NCBI GenBank assembly: GCA_963704535.1
Contig: OY969916.1
Location: 8,866,001-8,930,000, forward strand
Source of the DNA: G963704535 sp963704535
Lineage (GTDB): Bacteria; Chloroflexota; Chloroflexia; Chloroflexales; Roseiflexaceae
Direction of reading: 5' to 3'
DNA length: 64,000 nt
A program made the position numbers and the translations under genes. Under the pieces are notes generated by a model. The model saw only the letters and a list, made by a program, of their open reading frames with translations. It was not told where the DNA came from and searched no databases. Numbering within the stretch: the stretch's first letter is position 1; each line of letters begins with the position of its first letter. Below, one piece after another: positions 52,474-60,463 of this stretch.

Positions 52474-55101
52474 TTAGCGCCGGATCAACGGAAGCCGCGC
52501 CCAATGCTGCGGGTCGTTCCCCGGCCCAATCGTCGGCGTGGCGCTTGGCGTGGCAGTTGGCGTCGTGCTGGGCGTAGGCGTGCGTGTCGGGCTGGATGTC
52601 GCCGTTGCGCTGGGCATGGGCATGCCTGTCGGGCTGGATGTCGCCGTGGCAGTCGGGGGTAGCTGCGACAGGGGGTGGTAGTAGATCAGCACGCGCCCGC
52701 GATTGAGATCGGTGATATACAGATTGTCCTGGCCGTCAAACGTGGCGGCGTAGGGCATAGACCCGAAGTCGCGCAGGGCCTCGTGGACCTCGCTGCTCTG
52801 CGGGTCGCGGTAGAGTTGCGGGAAGCGCGGGGCGATATAGGCGTTGAGCCCGACCACCAGCGCGCCGCCGGAGCTGAACGCCGGCTCCCACGGGCCGCAC
52901 AGGTCCACGCAGTCGCCGGTGAAGCTCCCGCCTGTGCCGATCACCCGGCTCGCCTGCGGGCCAAGATCTGGGCTGGCCGGCGCGGCTGGGAACAGGCTTG
53001 CGTCGAACACCAGCAACCGATGATTGCCCTCAACCTCCAGCGCGTGATCCGAGACGTACAGGTTGCCGTCCGGGTCCAGCGCGACCGCGCCAGGGTGACA
53101 CAGGCTCGCGCGGCTGCGGGCCAGCCCACGGTTGCAGGCCGTCCCCAGGCCATCGGCCTGCCCCAGCACGACATCAACGAGCGGCGCGGTCGAAGTGTCG
53201 CGGATGCGAAACACGCGATGCCGGCGTGGGTCGGCCACCCAGACCTGCTCGCCATCGCCGACCGGCGCGATCCCGCCCAGCAATAGATCGCTATCCCAGG
53301 TGATGCTGCCGCCGCCGAGCAGCGGCAGCGGCGAGACGAGCGTTTTGACTGGCGCGGCGCCAGTCGTCAGCGGCAGCGCGTAAACCTCGATCGTGCCGCC
53401 ACGGAGCGCCCACAACCGCGACTGCGTGTCCTGGCGGATGCGGCCAAAGGCTGGAGCGCTTTGCACGCGCGGGCTGGGCGCGCCGGTGTAGCCGTCGGCG
53501 ACCTGCCCGTTGGATAGATAGGGCGGGTTGTTCCAGAACAACATGCGGCCCTGGTCGGTCACAATGAGCTGGTTGGCCGCGACCGCCACCCCGCGCGCGG
53601 CGAAGAGGCTGCCCTGGTTGGTTGAGTTCAACTCGGCAAACTGGTAGGGCTTGAAGATACGCGCGTCGGCGGAATGGGCAATATCTGGCTGGGGCGTCGG
53701 GATGGGCGCTGGGAAGCGCCAGACATCCTGCACAAACGAGAAGGCCGACACAAGGATATTGCCGTCGCTATCCACGCCGATCGAACCAGCCGAGTCGCAC
53801 ACATTCGAGAGATCGAAGGTGTCCGCGCCGTTGCCCTCGTAGGTGAACGGCGGGCCATCGCCCGCGTAATTGCCGCCACAGTTGCCGCCATCGTCGGGCT
53901 GATCCTTGAACAGGACTTTCTCCACCGTCGTGGTATTGCTAAACAGCAGCAGTTGGTGGTTGATCCGGTCGCTGACCCACAGCCCACCGTTGATATCGAA
54001 CTCCAGGCCCGCCGGCAAGCGGAAGTCGTAGTTGAGCTGGCCGCTGGCGGCCATGCCGTTGGTGAATGGCGGGTCGAAGTAGAGCACCCGGCCGTCAGTG
54101 CTCGCGTCGTGCTGCTGCGAGTCGGCGATATAGACACGCCCGTCCGGCGCCACGCGCACGGCGGCCGGCGCGCGCATCTGGTCGAGTCCCAGCCCTGGCG
54201 TGGCCGAGCTGAAGTCCGGCTGCCCCAGGACCAGGTCGGCAGTCGGGCCGGGCCGCCCGAGCGCCGGGCTGTAGGGGAAGCGCAGCGCGCGGTTATTGGC
54301 GTTATCCATCACCCACAGGTTGCCGGTCGGGTCGAGGCCCACGCCGCCCACAAAGCCCTCGTTGTAGGGGCTGACGAAGCAGAGGCTCTGCGCGTCGGGG
54401 CTGTCGATGCCGCGCCCACGGTTGCAACTGTTGCCCTGGAAATCGGCTTGGCCCCAGACCGCGTCGGCGAGCGTATCGGTCGTGAATGGCGAATCGTAGC
54501 GCAGGACGCGATGGTTGACCCAGTCGGGCACGTAGAGGTTGCCGGCGCCATCCACAGCCATATTCGCGAAGGAGCCGCCCTCGGTCGTCGAGATCTGCTC
54601 CTCCGGCATCGCACACAGGGTATCCGGGCCGGCGGGCGCGCGATCGGGATAGTTCTGCAGGTTACCGTCGCCATTGCAGGCCGAACGATCCAGCGACGGC
54701 TGGCCGAGCACAAGGTCAGCCGGGCGCCCTTCCTGGATGATACAGACGCCGCCCGAATAATCGGAATTGCTGGTGCAAGGTTGCCCGTCGTTGAGGCCGC
54801 CGGAGAACACGCCCAAGTGGTTGAAGCCCAGCACCCGGCTGTTCGAATCGTAGACGTAGACACGGTTCGGGCGCACCGAACGATCGACCAGCACGCCGCC
54901 AGGATTAAAGACCCGGCTACCGGTGACAGCGTTGGGCATGATCTCGCCAAAGTCGGGCTTGCCGATGATCACATCGGCCCACAGGTCGCCGGTCAGGCCA
55001 CGCACGGGCGCGGCCGGCGCGGCCGGCGTGGCGCCGAAGACGCCAGCGACGAAGGCTATAACGACAACCAGCAGGAGTGTGAGTGCAAGCCGGGCATGCA
55101 T
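52474..55101 (-). CDS. Secreted NHL-repeat beta-propeller protein
   Basis: 875 aa. Signal peptide (LALTLLLVVVIAFVAGVFGA). Repeated NHL-like blades with phrases NMAVDGAGNLYVPDWVNHRVLRYD, VGLDPTGNLWVMDNANNRALRF, VRVAPDGRVYIADSQQ, VALDPDGNLYVSDHALE, and a recurring (D/A)LVLGQP(S/D) segment, so probably two propellers. A PT-rich stalk of about 45 residues precedes the C-terminal WARLPLIRR. Surface or extracellular binding role likely; no catalytic motif. It follows the methyltransferase gene by 3 bp on the same strand. Confidence 0.85.
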   Translation of the reverse strand: MHARLALTLLLVVVIAFVAGVFGATPAAPAAPVRGLTGDLWADVIIGKPDFGEIMPNAVTGSRVFNPGGVLVDRSVRPNRVYVYDSNSRVLGFNHLGVFSGGLNDGQPCTSNSDYSGGVCIIQEGRPADLVLGQPSLDRSACNGDGNLQNYPDRAPAGPDTLCAMPEEQISTTEGGSFANMAVDGAGNLYVPDWVNHRVLRYDSPFTTDTLADAVWGQADFQGNSCNRGRGIDSPDAQSLCFVSPYNEGFVGGVGLDPTGNLWVMDNANNRALRFPYSPALGRPGPTADLVLGQPDFSSATPGLGLDQMRAPAAVRVAPDGRVYIADSQQHDASTDGRVLYFDPPFTNGMAASGQLNYDFRLPAGLEFDINGGLWVSDRINHQLLLFSNTTTVEKVLFKDQPDDGGNCGGNYAGDGPPFTYEGNGADTFDLSNVCDSAGSIGVDSDGNILVSAFSFVQDVWRFPAPIPTPQPDIAHSADARIFKPYQFAELNSTNQGSLFAARGVAVAANQLIVTDQGRMLFWNNPPYLSNGQVADGYTGAPSPRVQSAPAFGRIRQDTQSRLWALRGGTIEVYALPLTTGAAPVKTLVSPLPLLGGGSITWDSDLLLGGIAPVGDGEQVWVADPRRHRVFRIRDTSTAPLVDVVLGQADGLGTACNRGLARSRASLCHPGAVALDPDGNLYVSDHALEVEGNHRLLVFDASLFPAAPASPDLGPQASRVIGTGGSFTGDCVDLCGPWEPAFSSGGALVVGLNAYIAPRFPQLYRDPQSSEVHEALRDFGSMPYAATFDGQDNLYITDLNRGRVLIYYHPLSQLPPTATATSSPTGMPMPSATATSSPTRTPTPSTTPTATPSATPTIGPGNDPQHWARLPLIRR

Positions 55102-55104
55102 ATG

Positions 55105-55938
55105 CTACCTCTCGATCGGCTTGTTGGCAAGGAGAATGACCGTGTCACCCGGCCAGTCCCAGAACAGGCCACTCGACGAGCGAGCCACAAGCTCGGCGCG
55201 GACGTCAGCTTCAAACTGCGCTCGTCGGTCGCCGAAAAGATGCGGTGCGGCGAAGGAGGTCGAGAAGTAGTTGGCCAGCACGCCGTCGATGTCCTGGACG
55301 ATATCGGGCCGCCCTGGACAGAAGATCTGGCGCGGCACCCCGAACCGCGTGTGCGCGAGGGTGTCTTCATGCCGAGCCGTGGGCGGTAGCGCGAATCTCT
55401 GACCAGCGCGGCGGCGCGACCCGAGGTAGCGGTCGATCAGCGCCAGGATCGCGTCGTGGGGGATCGGTGGCTCGCCAGGGCCGCTCGGCTGTGGTCGCCC
55501 CGCGTGCAGGTGGGCGATCAGCGCCAGTGCGCCGCCGGGTTCGAGCAGGTCATAGACCGCTTCGGCGACGCGTTCGCCGTCGGTCCAGTGGAAGGATTGG
55601 CCAAAGGTCACCAGTTTGAACCGCCCGAGGCCAAGGGCGGGGATGGCCTCGGCCAGTGCCTGCACCCACCGGATGTTGGCGATCCCGGCGTCAACAGCGC
55701 GCCGCGCGCCCTCGGCCAGCATCTCCGCGTCTGGGTCGAGCGCGATCACCTCCGCGAAGCAGCCGGCCAATGTAATGGCAAGCACTCCTGGGCCGCAGCC
55801 AACATCGAGCAGGCGGCCAGAACCGTCCAGGCCCAGCTCGGCGGCCAGCGTCGGAACCAACGCATGCGAATAGGACGGTCGACCATGTGCGTAATAGGCC
55901 GCGCTGCCTTGGTAGATCGTCGGGTCATACGGCATCAT
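55105..55938 (-). CDS. Class I SAM-dependent methyltransferase
   Basis: About 278 aa. Starts MMPYDPTIYQGSAAYYAHGRPSYS; motif I LLDVGCGPGVLAITLA, acidic loop EVIALDPDAEMLAE, motif IV LVTFGQSFHWTDGE, as in the methyltransferase_11 group. The FHWTD phrase is typical of the trans-aconitate-like and SAM-MTase sets that act on small substrates. Start at 55938 (or 55935) has GGGAGC upstream. Probably cotranscribed with the downstream NHL gene. Confidence 0.85.
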   Translation of the reverse strand: MMPYDPTIYQGSAAYYAHGRPSYSHALVPTLAAELGLDGSGRLLDVGCGPGVLAITLAGCFAEVIALDPDAEMLAEGARRAVDAGIANIRWVQALAEAIPALGLGRFKLVTFGQSFHWTDGERVAEAVYDLLEPGGALALIAHLHAGRPQPSGPGEPPIPHDAILALIDRYLGSRRRAGQRFALPPTARHEDTLAHTRFGVPRQIFCPGRPDIVQDIDGVLANYFSTSFAAPHLFGDRRAQFEADVRAELVARSSSGLFWDWPGDTVILLANKPIER

Positions 55939-56063
55939 GGTCAATGCTCCCAGAAAGGCTAAGGCTATTATAAGGATCATTGGCGCGGGTGAGCAGCGTA
56001 AGCTCGTGGGCAGATACCGCACCAGCGCTGGACCATATCTCCAGCGCTGGTGATGTTGGTTGG

Positions 56064-56357
56064 TTACGTATTCTGCGCGGTCGGTGCCGGCTGCTCCAGA
56101 TATCCACCTGCCTCGGCTCGGTCGAGCACGGCGCGGATCGTATCCACGAGCGCACGTGCTGCTTCCACGCTGAGTTCCACCGCCACGCGCGCTCCTGGCC
56201 CGAGCGCCTCGTTCACGAAGTCGATATTCAGCGCGTGCTCCAGCGGCGCATCGAAGGGGTGGTCATACGACACGTTTGCTTCGCGCAGCTTGAACCACCC
56301 ATTCGCTCCCTTGCCGCTCCCGTCGATGTTCACTTGTGTGACGATCATGGTGCACAT
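56064..56357 (-). CDS. DUF6295-family protein
   Basis: 97 aa. MCTMIVTQVNIDGSGKGANGWF, then YDHPFDAPLEHALNIDFVN and GARVAVELSVEAARALV. This small family is typically encoded near hydrolases or stress genes in Actinobacteria and Chloroflexota; its function is unknown. Start at 56357 is the conserved MCT. It lies between the methyltransferase and dienelactone hydrolase genes on the same strand. Confidence 0.75.
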   Translation of the reverse strand: MCTMIVTQVNIDGSGKGANGWFKLREANVSYDHPFDAPLEHALNIDFVNEALGPGARVAVELSVEAARALVDTIRAVLDRAEAGGYLEQPAPTAQNT

Positions 56358-56382
56358 GCTTGTACTCCTTACACTTAGCAAT

Positions 56383-56446
56383 CCGTGATGGAAAGAGGAT
56401 TCTTGAGGGGCTTCCCCCTCAAACTCCCCTTTTCAGACAGCCGGCG
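56383..56446. repeat. Inverted-repeat element, type A (left part missing)
   Basis: Interior AATCCGTGATGGAAAGAGGA, core TTCTTGAGGGGCTTCCCCCTCAAAC, right end CCCTTTTCAGACAGCC. Its right end supplies the TGA stop of the hydrolase at 56433-56435. Confidence 0.7.
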
Positions 56447-57215
56447 CGGATGAGGCGGGCGTCCGAAGATGGGTTTCAAGGAAGGCAAACAGCTTCTTCC
56501 AGCCATCGACCGCTTGCTCCTGCCGATAATTCGGCCGATCGTAGTAGAAGAAGCCGTGGCCGGCTTTCGGATACATGTGGAACTCATAGGGCTTGCCGTG
56601 CCGTTTGAGTTCCTGCTCCAGTTGCGCCACATGTGCCGGCGTGGGATTCTGGTCCTCTTCGCCAAAGATGCCGAGCAGCGGACAGGACAGGTCCTTGGTA
56701 TAGTCGATTGGGGCGACGGGCTGCTTGGGTGTCAAGTCGCTGGGCGCCATCACCACTCGCCCGCCCCAGCAGTCTACCGCTGCGTCAAAGCCCGGCACCA
56801 GGCAGGCTGCCAGGAAGGCATGCCGGCCACCGGAACAGGTGCCGAACACACCGACTTTGCCGTTGCTGAACGGGAGCGCGCGCAGATAGTGCAGCGCTCC
56901 GGCCAGATCGCCCACGACCTGTTCGTCCGGCACGCCGCCCGCCGCGCGCACTTTGGCTGCCACATCCTCCGGGGTGCCATGCCCAGCGCGGGAGTAGAGA
57001 TTGGGCGATAGGGCAGCGTAGCCGTGATGGGCAAACTTGCGCGTGGCCTCGCGGTACCACTCATCCCAGCCGGGCATGTGGTGGATCACGACCATGCTGG
57101 GAAACGGCCCAGGGCCGAGCGGACGCGCAAAATAGGCGTTGATCAGATCGCCCTGAAACCCAGGGATGGCGATGGTTTCCGCGAGCATGCCTTCGTACAT
57201 GTTGGTCTGATACAT
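56433..57215 (-). CDS. Dienelactone hydrolase-family protein
   Basis: 260 aa. Alpha/beta hydrolase of the DLH type: PSMVVIHHMPGWDEWYREATRKFAHHGY, the nucleophile elbow GTCSGGRHAFL (Cys as in classical dienelactone hydrolase), acid in FGEEDQNPT, and His in KAGHGFFYYDRP. The tail RTPASSAPAV ends at a TGA lying in a type A repeat end. Hydrolyses lactone or ester bonds of small molecules; exact substrate unknown. Confidence 0.9.
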   Translation of the reverse strand: MYQTNMYEGMLAETIAIPGFQGDLINAYFARPLGPGPFPSMVVIHHMPGWDEWYREATRKFAHHGYAALSPNLYSRAGHGTPEDVAAKVRAAGGVPDEQVVGDLAGALHYLRALPFSNGKVGVFGTCSGGRHAFLAACLVPGFDAAVDCWGGRVVMAPSDLTPKQPVAPIDYTKDLSCPLLGIFGEEDQNPTPAHVAQLEQELKRHGKPYEFHMYPKAGHGFFYYDRPNYRQEQAVDGWKKLFAFLETHLRTPASSAPAV

Positions 57216-57288
57216 GGGTTACGCTCCTCTTCGGCACCGGCGGCTCAAATCGGTCGATCCAGCGGATTCTATCACAGCTGCGCCATCA

Positions 57289-58488
57289 TCATTGGGCGTA
57301 CTTGGCTCCGTAATCGTTGGTCGGATCGCGATAGATGCCGTGGATGTGGTTGGCCGCGTTGCCGCCCATCTGCTGCGGCGAGTACTCGATGACGAGGGTT
57401 GGGCCGGTGATGCGGAAGTAGGCCGCGCTGCCTTGGGTCGTCGGGCCATACCAGGCCAGGTAGGTCTGGTCGAGCGTGGACTGGACCTCGGCCATGCGCG
57501 CCGCCGCGTCCTCGTCGTTGACCAGCCCGGTGTAGTGGCCGATCAGCTTGAGCAAGGCCGCCTGCTGGTCGGCGGTCATCTGGGCGGCGGGCAGTCCTTC
57601 GGACTGGATGGTCTTGCCGTCCTGGCCGGGACCGAGCACCAGATCGATGTAGTTGGTGCCCAGGACCGCCGTTTGCTGTTGCGTGGCGTCCAGCGAGTTG
57701 ACCAGCGCGAACGCCTCGTCCTCGATGTCGCCCAGCGGGCGCACCGTGTTGCCATTGGCGTCGGTGTACTCGCACGGCTGGCAGCCGATGAAGCTGGGCG
57801 TCAGCGCGATATTGGGTCCGACAATCGTGGCGTTGACCGTCACATGGTGCCCGCCCCATTGCCACTGCCAGGCATCAGTTTCCGACGGCGTTCCGATAAG
57901 GGCGATCCAGTAGTAGTTCTTGCCGAATATCAACCCCCCGCCGCCCCCGCCGCTCTGCGCGGCAAGCACCTCGTCGGCGTTCCATTCGGCGATGACGCGA
58001 TTATAGCCCTCGGTGCTCAGCGTGGCCTGCATCACCTGTAGCCAGGCGTTCTGCTGCGGCTCGCTCAGGTTGCCCCACATCAGGCCGGCGCGCTCGAACA
58101 GCCCCTCGGGCAGATTGGACCAGCGCTGCTTCTGCGCGGTATCGGTCCAATCGAACAACACGGCATCCTTCTCGGTATCGCTCAACGTTGCCAGGAAGGC
58201 GTTCGTAGCGGCGACGATCGCGGGTGTCGCATCTTGTGTTGTGGTTGCCCCCGCAGTGGCTTCACTGGTCGGCGCGGCACCGCTAGCTGCCGTCGATACG
58301 GAACCTGCTGTTGCCGCTGTAGTGGGCGCAGCGGAGGCCGCAGGCGACGCGCTGGCGGCAGCAGTGGACGCGGCCGGGGCAGCCGAAGGCTGGGCCGAGG
58401 ACTGGGCGCCGCCGCAGCTCGCGAGGAGCAGGGCGACGAATGTAGTAAGGACGATGGCGGAAAGCCGGTGGGTCTTGTTCGAGACCAT
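57289..58488 (-). CDS. DUF3500-family exported protein
   Basis: 399 aa. Hydrophobic N-terminus with a likely lipobox (TTFVALLLASCGG), then ~80 residues of Ala/Ser/Thr-rich linker, then the DUF3500 domain: LFDWTDTAQKQRWSNLPEG, GLIFGKNYYWIALIGTP, WQWQWGGHHVTVNATIV, PCEYTDANGNTVRPLGDIEDEAF and the terminal NHIHGIYRDPTNDYGAKYAQ. The HH and HxH motifs could bind metal (inference). It lies 31 bp downstream of the NicO nickel/cobalt transporter gene on the same strand, and the tail of a second DUF3500 gene lies upstream of that transporter. Confidence 0.9.
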   Translation of the reverse strand: MVSNKTHRLSAIVLTTFVALLLASCGGAQSSAQPSAAPAASTAAASASPAASAAPTTAATAGSVSTAASGAAPTSEATAGATTTQDATPAIVAATNAFLATLSDTEKDAVLFDWTDTAQKQRWSNLPEGLFERAGLMWGNLSEPQQNAWLQVMQATLSTEGYNRVIAEWNADEVLAAQSGGGGGGLIFGKNYYWIALIGTPSETDAWQWQWGGHHVTVNATIVGPNIALTPSFIGCQPCEYTDANGNTVRPLGDIEDEAFALVNSLDATQQQTAVLGTNYIDLVLGPGQDGKTIQSEGLPAAQMTADQQAALLKLIGHYTGLVNDEDAAARMAEVQSTLDQTYLAWYGPTTQGSAAYFRITGPTLVIEYSPQQMGGNAANHIHGIYRDPTNDYGAKYAQ

Positions 58489-58519
58489 TGATAACCTCCA
58501 TAACGATTAACAAAAGACC

Positions 58520-59978
58520 TTATCCCAGGTAGGAGGCCAGACCGCTGAGCGTAATGCCGACGCCCAATACAGTGACAATCACTGCACTGCACAAGCGGCA
58601 AGGCGCTGCTCCAGCGGCTGCCGATGCCCCCAAAGCGTTCGATGAGCGAGCGCGAGCGCACCAGCAGGATGCCGATGACGATCAGCACCGCCGCCAGGCC
58701 GAAGCTGAAGGAGACGATCAGGCCCAAGCCGAGCAAGATGCGGTTGAGTCCGATGGCGATGACCATGATCCCCAGCGCCTCAGGGCAGGGCACCAGCCCG
58801 CCCGAAACGCCCATCGCCACCAGGCTGCTCAGCTTGATGCCCTCGGCCGGGGGTAGGTGCGAGTGGGTGTGTCCGTCGCCGTGGTCATGGCTGTGACTGT
58901 GGTCGTGGGTATGGCCGTGATCGTGGCTATGGCTGTGATCGTGTGCATGATCGTGATCAGGGCTCCGGCGGCTGCGGAAGGCGATCCAGCGCTGCCAGAT
59001 CAGCCGGGCGCCCAAGACGACCACCAGCAGGCCGGAGAGGATCTCCAGGATCGGCACCAGCACGTCGGGCACGATAAACTGGCTGGCAAACAGCGCCAGC
59101 AAGCCGATCACGATCACTGAAGCGGTATGGGTGAAGGTCACGATCGCGCCCAGCGCGACGGCGTGGCGCACCGTGCCACGGCTGCCGACCAGGTAGGCGG
59201 CGACCAGCGTCTTGCCGTGGCCGGGCGTCAGCGCATGCAGCCCGCCGAGCACCCCGGCCAGCGCCAGCGCCAGCAGCAGCACCCACGGAGAGAGCACCGG
59301 CGCATAGAGGTAGGCCAGCAGTTGCCGCGCTTGCCCCGAAGCACCAGCCGGAGTTCCCGATCGTCGCGGCGGTCGTACTTGCGGCTGCCGTGGCCTCTGG
59401 TGCAGCGCTGCCGATGGCATAGTCCATCGTCATGCTCTGCTGGATGCTGTCGCGGTTCTGCTTGCCCAGCGTGATCGCCATACCCTTGTCCACAAAGGCG
59501 TTGACCTGGTAGGCCGAGCCGGTAGGCGCGAAGTTGTTCGTGTAGGAGATCTGGTGCGTGCCGGTCATGCCGTCCGCCAGGCTGGCTATCGTGAAGATGC
59601 GGATCGTGCCGTAGCCGGCCTGGATGTTGAGGTACGCGGGCATATCGATCTTGGTGACCGCCAGCACCAGCGGCTCCCCATCCACTTCAGCACCACATTC
59701 CGCAGCACGACATCCACATACGCCTGGCCCTCGGCGTCCGAGATCTGCTGATCGCCGTCGGTATCGAGCTGGGGCAGGACTTGCGGCGCGACCAGCACGC
59801 CCGGCGAGAGGTCCAGCTCGACCACGATCTGCGTGGGTGCCACCGTGATGTAGCTGGCTTGCAGATACACGTCGGCTGGATGGGCCAGCGCCGCCAGAGG
59901 CGGCGCCAGCAAGGCGAGCAGCCCGAACAGAAGAATTGGCCGCAGCCCGCGGCGCCTGATGCTGCGTCGTTCGTTCAT
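58520..59978 (-). CDS. NicO/RcnA-like nickel-cobalt transporter with periplasmic N-domain, frameshifted
   Basis: About 480 aa after joining. Signal sequence (LFGLLALLAPPLAALA) then HPADVYLQASYITVAPTQIVV and an EF-hand-like DTDGDQQISDAE. The membrane part has GVLGGLHALTPGHGKTLVAAYLVG (the HxxxPGHGK nickel-transporter motif), a ~40-residue His-rich loop (repeated HDHSHSHDH) and GVSGGLVPCPEALG. Frame shifts near 59680, 59335 and 58580; the true end reads VTVLGVGITLSGLASYLG with the stop at 58520. The start at 59978 overlaps the stop of a vestigial DUF3500 gene (ATGA). Exports or imports Ni/Co; direction not decidable. Confidence 0.85.
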
Positions 59979-60125
59979 TGGGTGTACTTCGCTCCGTAAT
60001 CGTTGCTGGGATCGCGATATAGCATTCCTAAATGAGTTGTAAAAGGGGGTGTGGGGGAAGCCCCCACAGAAACCCTTTCCCACTTTACAGCCCAGATAGG
60101 ATCGCGATAGATGCCGTGGCGTGTA
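59977..60125 (-). pseudogene. 3' remnant of a second DUF3500 gene, interrupted by a type B element
   Basis: The minus strand from 60019 to 59977 reads YRDPSNDYGAKYTQ*, matching the last residues of the DUF3500 protein at 57289 (YRDPTNDYGAKYAQ*). Beyond the inserted element, HGIYRDP is repeated (about 60116-60096). Only the tail survives. Its TGA overlaps the NicO ATG by 4 bp, showing that a DUF3500 gene once directly preceded NicO. Confidence 0.85.
60020..60098. repeat. Inverted-repeat element, type B, flanked by 11-bp direct repeats
   Basis: Same sequence as 14398-14493 in opposite orientation (TAGCATTCCTAAATGAGTTG ... CCCACTTTACAGCCCAGATA), core TGTGGGGGAAGCCCCCACA. GGATCGCGATA stands at both sides (60009-60019 and 60099-60109), so insertion into the DUF3500 tail is directly visible. 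Confidence 0.8.
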
Positions 60126-60193
60126 CTTGATTTGATGGGTCCAGAATAGCAGGAGCGTCTTTAGAGATTGTTAAGAAGTGATAGGGAGACTAT

Positions 60194-60363
60194 GTGGATG
60201 CCTGGCAGCCCAAACGTAGATATATAATGACCCCAGCTATCTGGAGTCCGCTGGCTGGAGGGTTACTTTCGGGCAAGTACCGCCGGGGTCAGGACGCTCC
60301 GGAGGGCATGCGCCGGCTGGCAGGATGGGACGAGCCGCCGGTGCAGAATGAGGAGCAACTCTT
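60194..60363 (+). pseudogene. Aldo/keto reductase remnant
   Basis: Reads IWSPLAGGLLSGKYRRGQ, then PEGMRRLAGWDEPPVQNEEQLF, the phrase that follows the active-site lysine region in AKR proteins of the YghZ/Tas type. The N-terminal ~200 residues and the rest of the C-terminus are absent. Homology stops at the left edge of a 44-bp perfect palindrome. Confidence 0.75.
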
Positions 60364-60405
60364 TCTCGACGATTTTTGCCCGGCCGGGCAAAAATCGTCG
60401 AGAAA
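60362..60405. repeat. 44-bp perfect palindrome
   Basis: 22-bp arms, TTTCTCGACGATTTTTGCCC-GG and its exact complement, with no loop. It follows the AKR remnant and has A-rich sequence at its right edge. Confidence 0.9.
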
Positions 60406-60463
60406 AAAGAGGTGAAGTACCTTCAAATCAACAAAGCCACCCTTGAGTATGTCTTGCGTAACT

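Noticed and set aside
60194..60415. A functional 73-residue gene
   Set aside because: It covers only an internal fragment of an aldo/keto reductase and then runs through a palindrome.
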